Positions 35,126-42,850 of a DNA stretch of 64,000 bases are shown here, piece by piece. The notes under the pieces are model-generated. The model made no database searches. It was not told where the DNA came from and saw nothing but the letters and a program-made list of their open reading frames with translations. Numbering within the stretch: position 1 is the stretch's first letter; the number at the start of each line of letters is the position of its first letter. Origin of the DNA: Actinomadura barringtoniae (GTDB lineage: Bacteria > Actinomycetota > Actinomycetes > Streptosporangiales > Streptosporangiaceae); contig NZ_JAGEOJ010000005.1 of NCBI RefSeq assembly GCF_017573505.1, forward strand, positions 248,001 to 312,000, given 5' to 3'. Position numbers and translations under genes: made by a program.

Positions 35126-35620
35126 TCAGGCGCCCGTTCTGTTGAGCGTCATCTCGACCTGGGTGGGCTGGTTGAGCGACGAGGTGCCGCAGACCCAGAC
35201 GGAGCCGGGCAGGTTCGGGTCACCGTTCTGGACGGAGACCTGGAACTGGGCGGTGTGCTCGGAGCGGATGACGGTCGCGGCGGTGAAGAAGCTCGTACCG
35301 CCTTGGGAACTGATGAGCTCGCCACGTCGGATGGTCCAGTCGATGGCGACACCGTTCGGGTGGGCGGCGTTGAACGCGAAGCCGTTGGCGGCCAGGAACT
35401 CGCCAGTGCCGAGGCGCACGTTGATCGGTCCGGCGCACACGGTGGTCCCGCGAGTGATGGTGCCCTGGGCGGAAGCGGTGTCCGAACCGGTCGCCGCTGA
35501 GGAGGCGGTGCTGAGGGCCAGCACGGTCGCCAGCGCGGTGACACCGGCGGAGGCGGTGGCGATGGCGGCCTTGTGCTGGGACAGAGGCGACCGAAGCCGC
35601 GCAGGAATGGCAGGACGCAT
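35126..35620 (-). CDS. Small secreted protein of unknown function
   Basis: 164 residues from the ATG at 35620, which has AAAGGGG about 8 bases upstream (a GTG at 35638 is less well placed). Arg-rich start, hydrophobic segment (AAIATASAGVTALATVLAL) and ALSTASSAATG give a convincing Sec signal peptide. The mature part has two Cys (TTVCAGPINVRL and SVWVCGTSS) that could form a disulfide and is beta-rich. No family recognised. Confidence 0.7.
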   Translation of the reverse strand: MRPAIPARLRSPLSQHKAAIATASAGVTALATVLALSTASSAATGSDTASAQGTITRGTTVCAGPINVRLGTGEFLAANGFAFNAAHPNGVAIDWTIRRGELISSQGGTSFFTAATVIRSEHTAQFQVSVQNGDPNLPGSVWVCGTSSLNQPTQVEMTLNRTGA

Positions 35621-35642
35621 GGATGCGACCCCTTTCACGAAA

Positions 35643-35687
35643 TGAAGCCGGATGAATCAAAGGGGCCGCATCCCCTCGTAGGCTTCA
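35643..35687 (-). promoter_or_regulatory. Nested inverted repeat in the leader of the secreted-protein gene
   Basis: TGAAGCC (35643-35649) pairs with GGCTTCA (35681-35687). Inside it GGATG (35650-35654) and CATCC (35669-35673), or alternatively GGGG (35662-35665) and CCCC (35672-35675), can pair. It is 20-70 bp upstream of the minus-strand start and could be a structured 5' leader. It does not match a riboswitch class that I know. Confidence 0.35.
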
Positions 35688-35876
35688 CGGAAAGGGCGTG
35701 GGCGGGGTTCAATCGCACGAGTGTCCGTATGCGGCCGAACGCGTCCACGTTTGACCCCGCCCACACACCACGCATTCGGTGCAGCGACCTACTCTGGCTT
35801 AGCGATGGCCTACCCCGGCCAGAGGAACGCTCTGAACACAGGCAATGGTGGTCATAATTGCCGCGCCCGATGGTTG

Positions 35877-36575
35877 TTATTGGCCTGCCGAGAGGATCGC
35901 ACGGACTGCCGCATCGGTGTCGGTCAAGGAATTGAGGACCAACTCGGCACCGGCTTCTTGGAGTTGAGACTTGGTGCTGGAGCCGGTCGCCACGGCTATT
36001 ACGCGGGCCCCGCCCTGGTGACCTGCAAGGACGTCGTTAGGAGTGTCGCCGATCAGGACGGTCGTGGCGGCGTCGAAGGTCTCGCCGTATTTGCTGGTCG
36101 CGCGATCCTGAGCCAGGCGGACGAGGGTCGGGCGTTCGGCGGCGTCTTGGCCGTACGCGCCCACCTCGAAGTCGACGAGGTGGTTCAGATCGAACGCGGT
36201 CAGCTTGTATTCGGCGACCGGTTTCATATTGCCGGTGAGGACGGACTGGATCACATCCGTACGGTCTGCCAACGCTTCCAGAACTGCTCGGGCTCCGTCG
36301 AGGGCGCGGCCTCGGGCCTTGATCTCGTGCCGGCGTGACGAGAATGCCTCGGCGAGCGCGCCCATGAACGCCTCTATTAGATCGGGGCTAGGAGTGATGC
36401 CATGGTGTCGGAGGGTCTCTGCCGTGATGGCCAGGTCAGTTTGACCGGCCATGCTCGCGACCTTCTCCGTTGGGCGGCCGGTGATTTCAGCGAAGACGTC
36501 CGCATAGATCTCACGGCTGAGGCCGTCGATGCTGACGAGGGTGTGGTCGATGTCCCAGAGCACGAGCGTTCGCAC
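35877..36575 (-). CDS. HAD-superfamily hydrolase
   Basis: A 232-residue phosphatase-like HAD protein: motif I LVLWDIDHTLV with the nucleophile Asp and a second Asp two residues on, motif II SVLTGNM, and motif IV VLIGDTPNDVLAG (acidic pair for Mg). The alpha-helical cap (residues ~20-100) is of the C1 type. GTG at 36575 starts one residue before the core strand. Substrate unknown (phosphoglycolate-like or nucleotide). Divergent from the alpha/beta hydrolase gene. Confidence 0.88.
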   Translation of the reverse strand: MRTLVLWDIDHTLVSIDGLSREIYADVFAEITGRPTEKVASMAGQTDLAITAETLRHHGITPSPDLIEAFMGALAEAFSSRRHEIKARGRALDGARAVLEALADRTDVIQSVLTGNMKPVAEYKLTAFDLNHLVDFEVGAYGQDAAERPTLVRLAQDRATSKYGETFDAATTVLIGDTPNDVLAGHQGGARVIAVATGSSTKSQLQEAGAELVLNSLTDTDAAVRAILSAGQ

Positions 36576-36636
36576 GGAACGAATTCTGTCGCATGGGCGT
36601 GAGAGCCTCGGAGTCAGCAGCCCTTCGGAGGACACC

Positions 36637-37425
36637 ATGGACACCACCACCTCGCAGGACGGCAGCAGGATCGCCTACGAGTCGTTCGGGAACGGGCCGG
36701 CCGTCATCCTGATCGGCGGGGCGTTCAACAACCGCGGATCGGTCTCCGCCTTGGCGCAGGCCCTGACGGGGCATCGGGCGATCGTCTACGACCGGCGCGG
36801 CCGGGGAGACAGCAACGACAAGGCCACGGGCTTCGACCCTGCCCGGGAGATCGAGGACATCGCCGCCCTGATCGAGGCGGTCGGCGGGCAGGCCAGTCTG
36901 TTCGGCCACTCCTCCGGCGCCGTGCTCGCCATCGCCGCCGCGCTGCACGGGCTGCCCGTGACCTCCCTGATGGCGTACGAGCCGCCGTACGCGGTGGACG
37001 GCGCCCGGCCGCTCCCCCGCCCGGAGGTCCGCGGGCAGATCGAGGCCCTGGTGGCCAAGTACGATCGCGACGGCGCCGCAGCGCTCTTCCTGGAAGGCCA
37101 GGTCGGCGTTCCGGCACAGGTCGTCGCCGAGATGCGCAAGAGCCCCATGTGGGCCGACATGATCACGCTGGCCCACACGCTGCCGTACGACGTCGCGATC
37201 TGCGGCCCGGAGCTGGCCCTCCCCGACGGCCTGGGCGATCTCGCCACCCCGACCCTCGCGATCAGCGGAGACCGCACCCAACCCTGGATGACGGTCGCCG
37301 CCAAGGCCTTCGCCGCCGCCGTTCCCAACGGCCAGTACGTCTCCATCCCAGGCGAAGACCACAGCGTTCTCCACCGCCCAGAAAACCTCGCCCCTACCCT
37401 CAACAACTTCCTCAGCAAGACCTGA
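36637..37425 (+). CDS. Alpha/beta hydrolase
   Basis: A 262-residue hydrolase. VILIGGAFNNRG forms the oxyanion-hole strand, LFGHSSGAVLAIAAA the nucleophile elbow (GHSSG), and the catalytic acid and histidine are likely in LAISGDRT and SIPGEDHSVLH. ATG at 36637 is preceded by CGGAGGA. A soluble esterase-like enzyme of unknown substrate. It is followed by over 1 kb of minisatellite DNA. Confidence 0.88.
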   Translation: MDTTTSQDGSRIAYESFGNGPAVILIGGAFNNRGSVSALAQALTGHRAIVYDRRGRGDSNDKATGFDPAREIEDIAALIEAVGGQASLFGHSSGAVLAIAAALHGLPVTSLMAYEPPYAVDGARPLPRPEVRGQIEALVAKYDRDGAAALFLEGQVGVPAQVVAEMRKSPMWADMITLAHTLPYDVAICGPELALPDGLGDLATPTLAISGDRTQPWMTVAAKAFAAAVPNGQYVSIPGEDHSVLHRPENLAPTLNNFLSKT

Positions 37426-38514
37426 CCCCCGCGCCACGACGCTGGCAGGCCACCAACACCACGCCCGCAGTGCCCGCAATGCGCGTGGCCCCCGTACGAG
37501 CAGCACAGACAGCGGCCGCAGCAACCGCAGTGTGCGTGACGCGCCAGCACGTAGCGCGGGCAGGGCACAGTCCAGGCAGCGTGCAGTGCTGGCAATGCAC
37601 GGCACGGACAGCGCACGGTCCGGCCAACACGTGGCGCGGGCAACCCATGACGCAGACAGGGCGTGGTGTGGGTAGCAAGCGGCGCGAGCAACGCGCGAGC
37701 GAACAGCACATGGCTCGGGGCGCGATGCGGGCAGCGCGTGGCGCGGACAGCGCGTGACCAGGGCGGCGCACGTCCGGGCGCCACATGGCGCCGACAGCAG
37801 ATCGGGCAGGCAACACGCGGTCCGGGCAGAGCACAGTGCGGCAGCGAACGGCACCAGCAACGCGGGGTGGGGGTGGGCCAGCGCAAGCAGCGCGCGGAGC
37901 ACGCAGCGCGTAGTGCGGACAGCACGTAGCGCGGACAACGCATGGCGCGAGTAACGCGCGGTGCGGACAGCGCGTGCCAGGGCGGCGCACGTCCGGGCGC
38001 CACATGGCGCCGACAGCAGATCGGGCAGGCAACACACGGCGCGGGCAACACGTGTCCGGGCAGCGCGCAATACGGGCAGCCCACAGTACGGCAGCGTGCG
38101 GCGCCAGCAATGCGGAGTGCGAGCAGCACATGGCGCGGATTGGGGCGGGACGGGCGGCGCGCAGTGCGGGCAGGGCATGGTGCGGGCCAGCGCATGCAGC
38201 GGGCGGCGCGCGCAGTGCGTCGCGCGGGCAGCGCGCGGTGCACGCAACACGTGGCGCGGACAACACGTGGCGCGGACAACGCATGGCGCGGACAACGCAT
38301 GGCGCGAGTAACGCGCGGTGGGGACAGCGAGTGCCCGGGCGGCGCACGTGCGGGCGCCGCATGGCGCTGGCAGCAGATCGCGTAGGCAACGCGCGGCGCA
38401 GGCAACGCGAGTGCGGGTAGTGCGGGGTGCGGGCGGCTCGCGGTGGGTGTGGTTGTTGCTGTGTGGGTTGGGCGTGTGGTTGTGGGGGTTACGGGGATCG
38501 GGGGGTTGTGGGGG
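37426..38514. repeat. 1.1-kb degenerate minisatellite, no gene
   Basis: The whole interval is built of GCGCGGGCAGCGCGTG-like motifs with a dominant period of about 15 bp; a clean run of ACGTGGCGCGGACAAC / GCATGGCGCGGACAAC units lies at 38255-38310. An ~80-bp block recurs three times (from about 37749, 37969 and 38326), containing GGCGGCGCACGTCCGGGCGC or a close variant. All six frames are open over long distances because the repeat lacks stops. It lies between convergent gene ends. Confidence 0.9.
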
Positions 38515-39336
38515 TCAGCCTTTTACGGCGCCGGCGGTCAGGCCTGTGGTTACTCGGCCTTGGAGGATGAGGAAGATGGCCAGGACGGGGAGCATGAAGA
38601 GGGTTGAGGCGGCCATGGTGGCTCCCCAGTCGGTGCCGAAGACGTTTTTGAAGGAGGAGAGCCAGACGGGGAGGGTGCGGTCTTCCTGGTTCTTGATGAT
38701 GAGCATGTTGGCGAAGGCGAACTCGTTCCAGGCGGTGATGAAGCCAAAGAGGGAGGTGGCCAGGAGGCCGGGCGCCAGGAGGGGGAAGACGACGCGGCGG
38801 AAGGCTTGGGCTCGGGAGCAGCCGTCTACTTGGGCGGCCTCTTCTAGGTCGACGGGGATCGCGGCTAGGAAGCTGCGGAGGGTGACGATGGTGAAGGGCA
38901 GCGTCATCATGAAGTAGACGAGGCTCAGCATGGCCAGGTGGTCGAGCATGTCGGTGTCGCGGGCGATGATGTAGACGGGGATGAGCAGGGCCTCCCAGGG
39001 GGCCATCTGCGCGATGAAGACCATCAGGATGAACGGGCGGCGGCCCTTCCAGCGGAGGCGGGCCACGGCGAAGGCGGAGAAGAGCGCGACTGCCAGGGCC
39101 ATGAGGACGCCGGAGAGGGTGACGGTCAGGCTGTTGGCCCAGAACGTCCAGAAGCCGTCGACGTGGATCGCCGTGCGGAAGTGGTCGAGGGTGACCGCGG
39201 TGGGGATGAAGCGCGGGGTGTCGGACTGGATGTCGCGCGTGGGCTTGAGCGCGGTGATCAGCATCCAGTAGACGGGGAACGCGGCGATGGCGATGGTCAG
39301 GAGGGCGGCCACGTTGAGGGCGGCGCGTCTGGTCAT
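38515..39336 (-). CDS. Sugar ABC transporter permease (MalG/DasC-like)
   Basis: A 273-residue permease, six hydrophobic segments, EAA loop LEEAAQVDGCSRAQAFRRVV followed by FPLLAPG, ending in VTTGLTAGAVKG. ATG at 39336 overlaps the stop of the previous permease (ATGA) and follows AGGAGG; the open frame upstream belongs to the shadow of that permease. Third gene of the amino-sugar importer. No ATPase gene is present, as in DasABC-type systems that use MsiK. Confidence 0.93.
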   Translation of the reverse strand: MTRRAALNVAALLTIAIAAFPVYWMLITALKPTRDIQSDTPRFIPTAVTLDHFRTAIHVDGFWTFWANSLTVTLSGVLMALAVALFSAFAVARLRWKGRRPFILMVFIAQMAPWEALLIPVYIIARDTDMLDHLAMLSLVYFMMTLPFTIVTLRSFLAAIPVDLEEAAQVDGCSRAQAFRRVVFPLLAPGLLATSLFGFITAWNEFAFANMLIIKNQEDRTLPVWLSSFKNVFGTDWGATMAASTLFMLPVLAIFLILQGRVTTGLTAGAVKG

Positions 39337-40307
39337 GTCTGGGCCTCCTGCCGGTACACCTGGCGGAAGTACGCGATGAGGACGACGGTCAGGATCAGCA
39401 CGGTGAGCATGGAGATCGCGGCTCCCAGGTCGTACTGACGGAGGGACTGCGCGACCTGGTAGGCGTAGACGGGGAGAGTTGTCGTCGCGCCGTCGGGGCC
39501 GCCTCGGCTGATGGCCCAGATCTGGGCGAACGCCTTGAAGACCCAGATGACCTCCAGGGACGTGACCAGGCCGAAGATGGGCCGCAGCATCGGGAAGAGG
39601 ATCGAGCGGAAGATGCGGGTCGGGCCCGCGCCGTCGATGCGGGCCGATTCCAGGACCTCGCCGGGGACCGTGGTCAGGGCGGCGTAGAGCGTCAGGGCGC
39701 CGAACGGGACGGACTGCCACACGATGAGGATCACCAGGACGGAGAAGGTGGCCCAGCCGTGGGCGAACCACGGGTATTCGGAGTAGCCGTCCATGCCGAG
39801 TCGGGTGAGCAGCCAGTTGACGACGCCGTAGCGCGAGGCGAAGAGCCACTGGAAGACCGTTGTCGCGGCGATGATGGGCATGGCCCACGTGAGGACCAGG
39901 GCGCTCATTACTGCCAGGCGCATTCGTTTGCCCAGGCGGGTCAGCATCAGGGCCACCAGGGTGGACAGCACCATGATGAGGACGACGTTCAGCGCGGTGA
40001 AGAGGAACGTGCGCCGAACCACCGTCCAGAAGTCGCCTTCGGAGAGGACCGCGCGGTAGTTGTGCAGGCCTACCCAGGTGGCGTGGCCCCTGATGAGCTC
40101 GCCGAAGCGGAAGTGCTGGAAGGAGATGAGGAGGTTGCGGAGGAGGGGGTAGAAGAGCAGGAACGCCGCGCCCGCAACGGTCGGGGCCACCATGAGGTAG
40201 GGGCCCCAGACGCGGGGACGCCAGGCGCCGCGCAGCCGCCCGGCCGCGCGGGGGCGAGGCGGCGGCGCGGGCGGGGTGCGGTGTTGCCGGGTCTGAACGG
40301 ACTGCAT
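39333..40307 (-). CDS. Sugar ABC transporter permease (MalF/DasB-like)
   Basis: A 324-residue permease with a Pro/Arg-rich cytoplasmic start and about six hydrophobic segments, beginning YLMVAPTVAGAAFLLFYPLL. The EAA-like loop is VLESARIDGAGPTRIFRSIL then FPMLRP. It begins 1 bp after the binding-protein stop, so the three genes form one coupled transport unit for, most likely, chitobiose or N-acetylglucosamine. Confidence 0.93.
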   Translation of the reverse strand: MQSVQTRQHRTPPAPPPRPRAAGRLRGAWRPRVWGPYLMVAPTVAGAAFLLFYPLLRNLLISFQHFRFGELIRGHATWVGLHNYRAVLSEGDFWTVVRRTFLFTALNVVLIMVLSTLVALMLTRLGKRMRLAVMSALVLTWAMPIIAATTVFQWLFASRYGVVNWLLTRLGMDGYSEYPWFAHGWATFSVLVILIVWQSVPFGALTLYAALTTVPGEVLESARIDGAGPTRIFRSILFPMLRPIFGLVTSLEVIWVFKAFAQIWAISRGGPDGATTTLPVYAYQVAQSLRQYDLGAAISMLTVLILTVVLIAYFRQVYRQEAQT

Positions 40308-40308
40308 C

Positions 40309-41583
40309 TCAGGAGTTCAGGGCCTTGGTGATGATGTCGTCGGCCTCCCGGGCAGCTGCGGCCGGGTCCCCGCCTGTGAGCACCTTGGTCTCGTACTCCT
40401 TGATGGGGTTCTTGGCCTCGACCGCTGCCCAGTCAGGGGAATTGGGGGTGGCCCGGCCGTTGACCGCTGCTGCGGCCATGGCGGCGGTGCCCGGCTGGGA
40501 GCTGACCGCGGAGGTGAGGGTGAGCTTGTTGGGCACGTAGCTCATCGCTTGGGCGAGTTCCTTCTGCCAGCGGTCGCCGGTGAGGGACTTGACCACCTCG
40601 ATGGCCTGCGACTGGTGCTTGGAGGCCATGGGGATGATGAGGTCGGAGCCGCCGGTGAAGACCGTGCCCGGCTTGTCAGCGGTCTTGCCCGGGATGGGGA
40701 AGAAGCCCATGCGGTCCTTGAGCTTGGGGTTGGCCTTGGCGACCAGGTTGGCCGCGCCGGGGGTCGCGATGAACTGGGCGACGTCGCCCTTGGCGAAGAC
40801 GTCGATCTGGTTGGGCTTGGCCTCGTCGGAGTCCTTGGGGCCCTTTCCGAGCGCCTGCAGTTTTTTGTAGAAGTCCATGCCGGCGAGCGCCTGAGGGGTG
40901 GAAAGCGCGCCCTTCCACTTGCCGCCCTCCTGAACGGCAAGGTCTCCGCCCTCGTCCCAGACGAAGCCCGACAGGACGTACCAGTTCTGGCCGGGCAGGT
41001 AGATGCCCTGCTGCTTACCGGTGTTGAGCTTGCCGGTGTCCTTGAGCCACTCGTCGCGGGTCTTGGGCGGCGCGGTGATGCCCGCCTTGCTGAACTTGCT
41101 CTTGTCGTAGATGACGACACGGTTGGCCGCGTAGAACGGGATGCCGTACTGCTTGCCGTCGACCTTGCCCGGCTCGGCGAGGCCGGGCAGCCAGTCCTTG
41201 CCGCCCCACTCGGCCGCATGGTCGGACAGGTCGGTCACGCCGCCGCTCGCGGCGTACTGGGCGACCTGGGTGTTGCCCACCTCGATGACATCGGGGGCGT
41301 CCTTGCTGGCCAGCGCGCTGCTGATCTTCTCGCCGATGCCGTCCCACTCCTGGATCTGCACGTCCAGGCGGACGCCCGGATGCGCGGCCTCGAAGTCGGA
41401 CTTGTAGGCCTTGACGAAGTCGTCGCTGGCGGTGTCGCGCATCAGCCACACGGCGAGCGTGGTCGAGCCGGTCTTACCGCCGGACGAGGCGTCGTCTCCG
41501 GAGCCGCCGCAGCCGGCCGCGGCCACCGCCACGGTCGCCGCCCACGCCGTCACCCCGATGGCGCGCAGCAATCCCTGCTTCAC
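40309..41583 (-). CDS. Sugar-binding lipoprotein of the amino-sugar importer (DasA-like)
   Basis: 424 residues. Signal sequence with lipobox AAAGC, Gly/Ser linker, then a family 1 solute-binding protein: LAVWLMRDTASDDF, VIEVGNTQVAQYAASGGVTD, QYGIPFYAANRVVIYDKSKF and FTGGSDLIIPM. GTG at 41583 is preceded by AAGGAGG. The promoter upstream contains DasR-like operators, and the gene neighbours a GntR/DasR-like regulator and a GH20 hexosaminidase, so chito-oligosaccharide uptake is the best guess; the sequence alone does not prove the ligand. Confidence 0.92.
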   Translation of the reverse strand: MKQGLLRAIGVTAWAATVAVAAAGCGGSGDDASSGGKTGSTTLAVWLMRDTASDDFVKAYKSDFEAAHPGVRLDVQIQEWDGIGEKISSALASKDAPDVIEVGNTQVAQYAASGGVTDLSDHAAEWGGKDWLPGLAEPGKVDGKQYGIPFYAANRVVIYDKSKFSKAGITAPPKTRDEWLKDTGKLNTGKQQGIYLPGQNWYVLSGFVWDEGGDLAVQEGGKWKGALSTPQALAGMDFYKKLQALGKGPKDSDEAKPNQIDVFAKGDVAQFIATPGAANLVAKANPKLKDRMGFFPIPGKTADKPGTVFTGGSDLIIPMASKHQSQAIEVVKSLTGDRWQKELAQAMSYVPNKLTLTSAVSSQPGTAAMAAAAVNGRATPNSPDWAAVEAKNPIKEYETKVLTGGDPAAAAREADDIITKALNS

Positions 41584-41616
41584 GGGCCATCCTCCTTGAA
41601 CTCAACTGGTCCACTC

Positions 41617-41667
41617 ACTGGTCTGCACCAGTGCGCGAACATTGGCATGGACCAGTTCGGCTGTCAA
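41617..41667 (-). promoter_or_regulatory. Promoter with two DasR-like operators
   Basis: On the minus strand TTGACA (41667-41662) and CAATGT (41644-41639) are 17 bp apart. ATTGGCATGGACCAGT (plus strand 41641-41656) lies in the spacer and ACTGGTCTGCACCAGT (41617-41632), a perfect palindrome in its 6-bp arms, lies at the expected transcription start. Both match the dre consensus well, the second in all but the centre. Confidence 0.75.
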
Positions 41668-41746
41668 GAGAGGAATGCGAGGCCTGAGGAGCCGCCCAAG
41701 GAAGCGCCCGCCGAAGCGGCCCGACGAACGGCTTCGAGGGCGGGGC

Positions 41747-42613
41747 TCAGAAGGCGGGCTGGACCTCGCCGACCGTCGAGCTCGGCAGGTCACCGCGATA
41801 GGCCAGGTCATCGGGCGGAATGCCGGGGTGGTGCTCCCCGGCGGCACCGGCGCGCGGCGCACCCGGTGACCCCTCGGAAGGCGCGCCGCCCGGCTGATCC
41901 CCCAGCGTCAGCCGCGACACCGTCCGGTAGCGGTCGCCCCGGTAGATCGAGTGAACGTACTCGACCGGCCGCCCGGTGGTGTCGGTGGTCAGCCGCTCGA
42001 ACAGCAGCGCCGGCGACAGGTCGGGAACGGCCAGCAGCTCCGACTCCGACTGCTGGGTGACCGTGGCCTCCATCGACTGCACGGCCTCGTGAACGTGCAC
42101 GCCGTGCCGGTCGCGCAGCCGCTCGTACAGGCAGCCCGACTCCAGGTCGTCCAAGGTCAGGCCGGGGGCGATCGCCTGCGGCAGGTAGAGGTGCTCGATC
42201 GCCATCGGTTCGCCGTCCACCAGGCGCAGCCGCGAGATGTAGACCGTCGGCGCGCCGGGCGAGATGTGCAGGCGGCGGCCCACCCGCGGGCCGGCGGGCA
42301 TGGTCTCGAACGTCAGCACCTGGCTCTCCCACACGCCCTGCGCCTGCGGGAGGGCGAGCGTCCGGTCCTCCGCGACCAGTTCCTGCGTGATCTTCCGTTC
42401 GGCGACGAAGGTGCCCCGGCCGTGCTCGCGGACCAGCATGCCCGCCCGCACCAGCTCGTCGATCGCCGAGCGCAGCGTCGGCCTGGCCACCTCGAGCTCG
42501 GCGCACAGCACGCGCTCGGACGGGATGGCGTCCCCCGGGGACCGCGACTCGACCAGTTCGAGCAGGAAGTCCCGGACACGTTCGCGCTTGAGCGCGCCCT
42601 CCTGCTTGGCCAT
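41747..42613 (-). CDS. GntR/HutC-family regulator, DasR/YvoA-like
   Basis: 288 residues. The N-terminal winged helix (IPSERVLCAELEVARPTLRS then GMLVREHGRGTFVAERKITQ) is GntR-type; the UTRA effector domain follows (VYISRLRLVDGEPMAIEHLY and VEYVHSIYRGDRYRTVSRL). The latter resembles the end of Streptomyces DasR, which senses glucosamine phosphates. A ~45-residue Pro/Gly/Ala-rich tail is extra relative to DasR (about 250 residues). ATG at 42613 follows GAGGGGGAG; the upstream frame to 42652 is less likely. It is divergent from the hexosaminidase gene and adjacent to the importer. Confidence 0.88.
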   Translation of the reverse strand: MAKQEGALKRERVRDFLLELVESRSPGDAIPSERVLCAELEVARPTLRSAIDELVRAGMLVREHGRGTFVAERKITQELVAEDRTLALPQAQGVWESQVLTFETMPAGPRVGRRLHISPGAPTVYISRLRLVDGEPMAIEHLYLPQAIAPGLTLDDLESGCLYERLRDRHGVHVHEAVQSMEATVTQQSESELLAVPDLSPALLFERLTTDTTGRPVEYVHSIYRGDRYRTVSRLTLGDQPGGAPSEGSPGAPRAGAAGEHHPGIPPDDLAYRGDLPSSTVGEVQPAF

Positions 42614-42731
42614 CGCTCCCCCTCGGTCGCTCGGTCGGCTCGGCACGACCATTTTCCGCCCATTTCCACCGGCGCCCGGCGTACATACCAGCCGTTGCCC
42701 GCGTGCGGACCAGTATGCCAGTTCAGGCCAC

Positions 42732-42778
42732 TGGTTAGGTAACCACCTCTTGACGAGCCAACTGGTCTATGCCACTTT
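42732..42778 (+). promoter_or_regulatory. Promoter and operators before the hexosaminidase gene
   Basis: TTGACG (42750-42755) and CACTTT (42773-42778) are 17 bp apart. ACTGGTCTATGCCACT (42761-42776) lies in and just past the spacer and closely matches the dre consensus. Upstream, TGGTTAGGTAACCA (42732-42745) is a perfect 6-bp-arm palindrome. Further ACCAGT half-sites are at 42709-42714 and 42792-42797, some probably serving the divergent regulator gene. Confidence 0.65.
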
Positions 42779-42850
42779 CCAGTCTGGCTTTACCAGTTGA
42801 GCCGTCGCGAGTCCGCCGTCGCAAGACCGTGTGAGTCCTCAGGAGGCCCG

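Noticed and set aside
37412..38405. Several long open frames encoding Cys/Arg/Ala-rich proteins
   Set aside because: They exist in many frames at once because the 15-bp repeat has no stops; there is no ribosome-binding site or domain, and composition follows the repeat.
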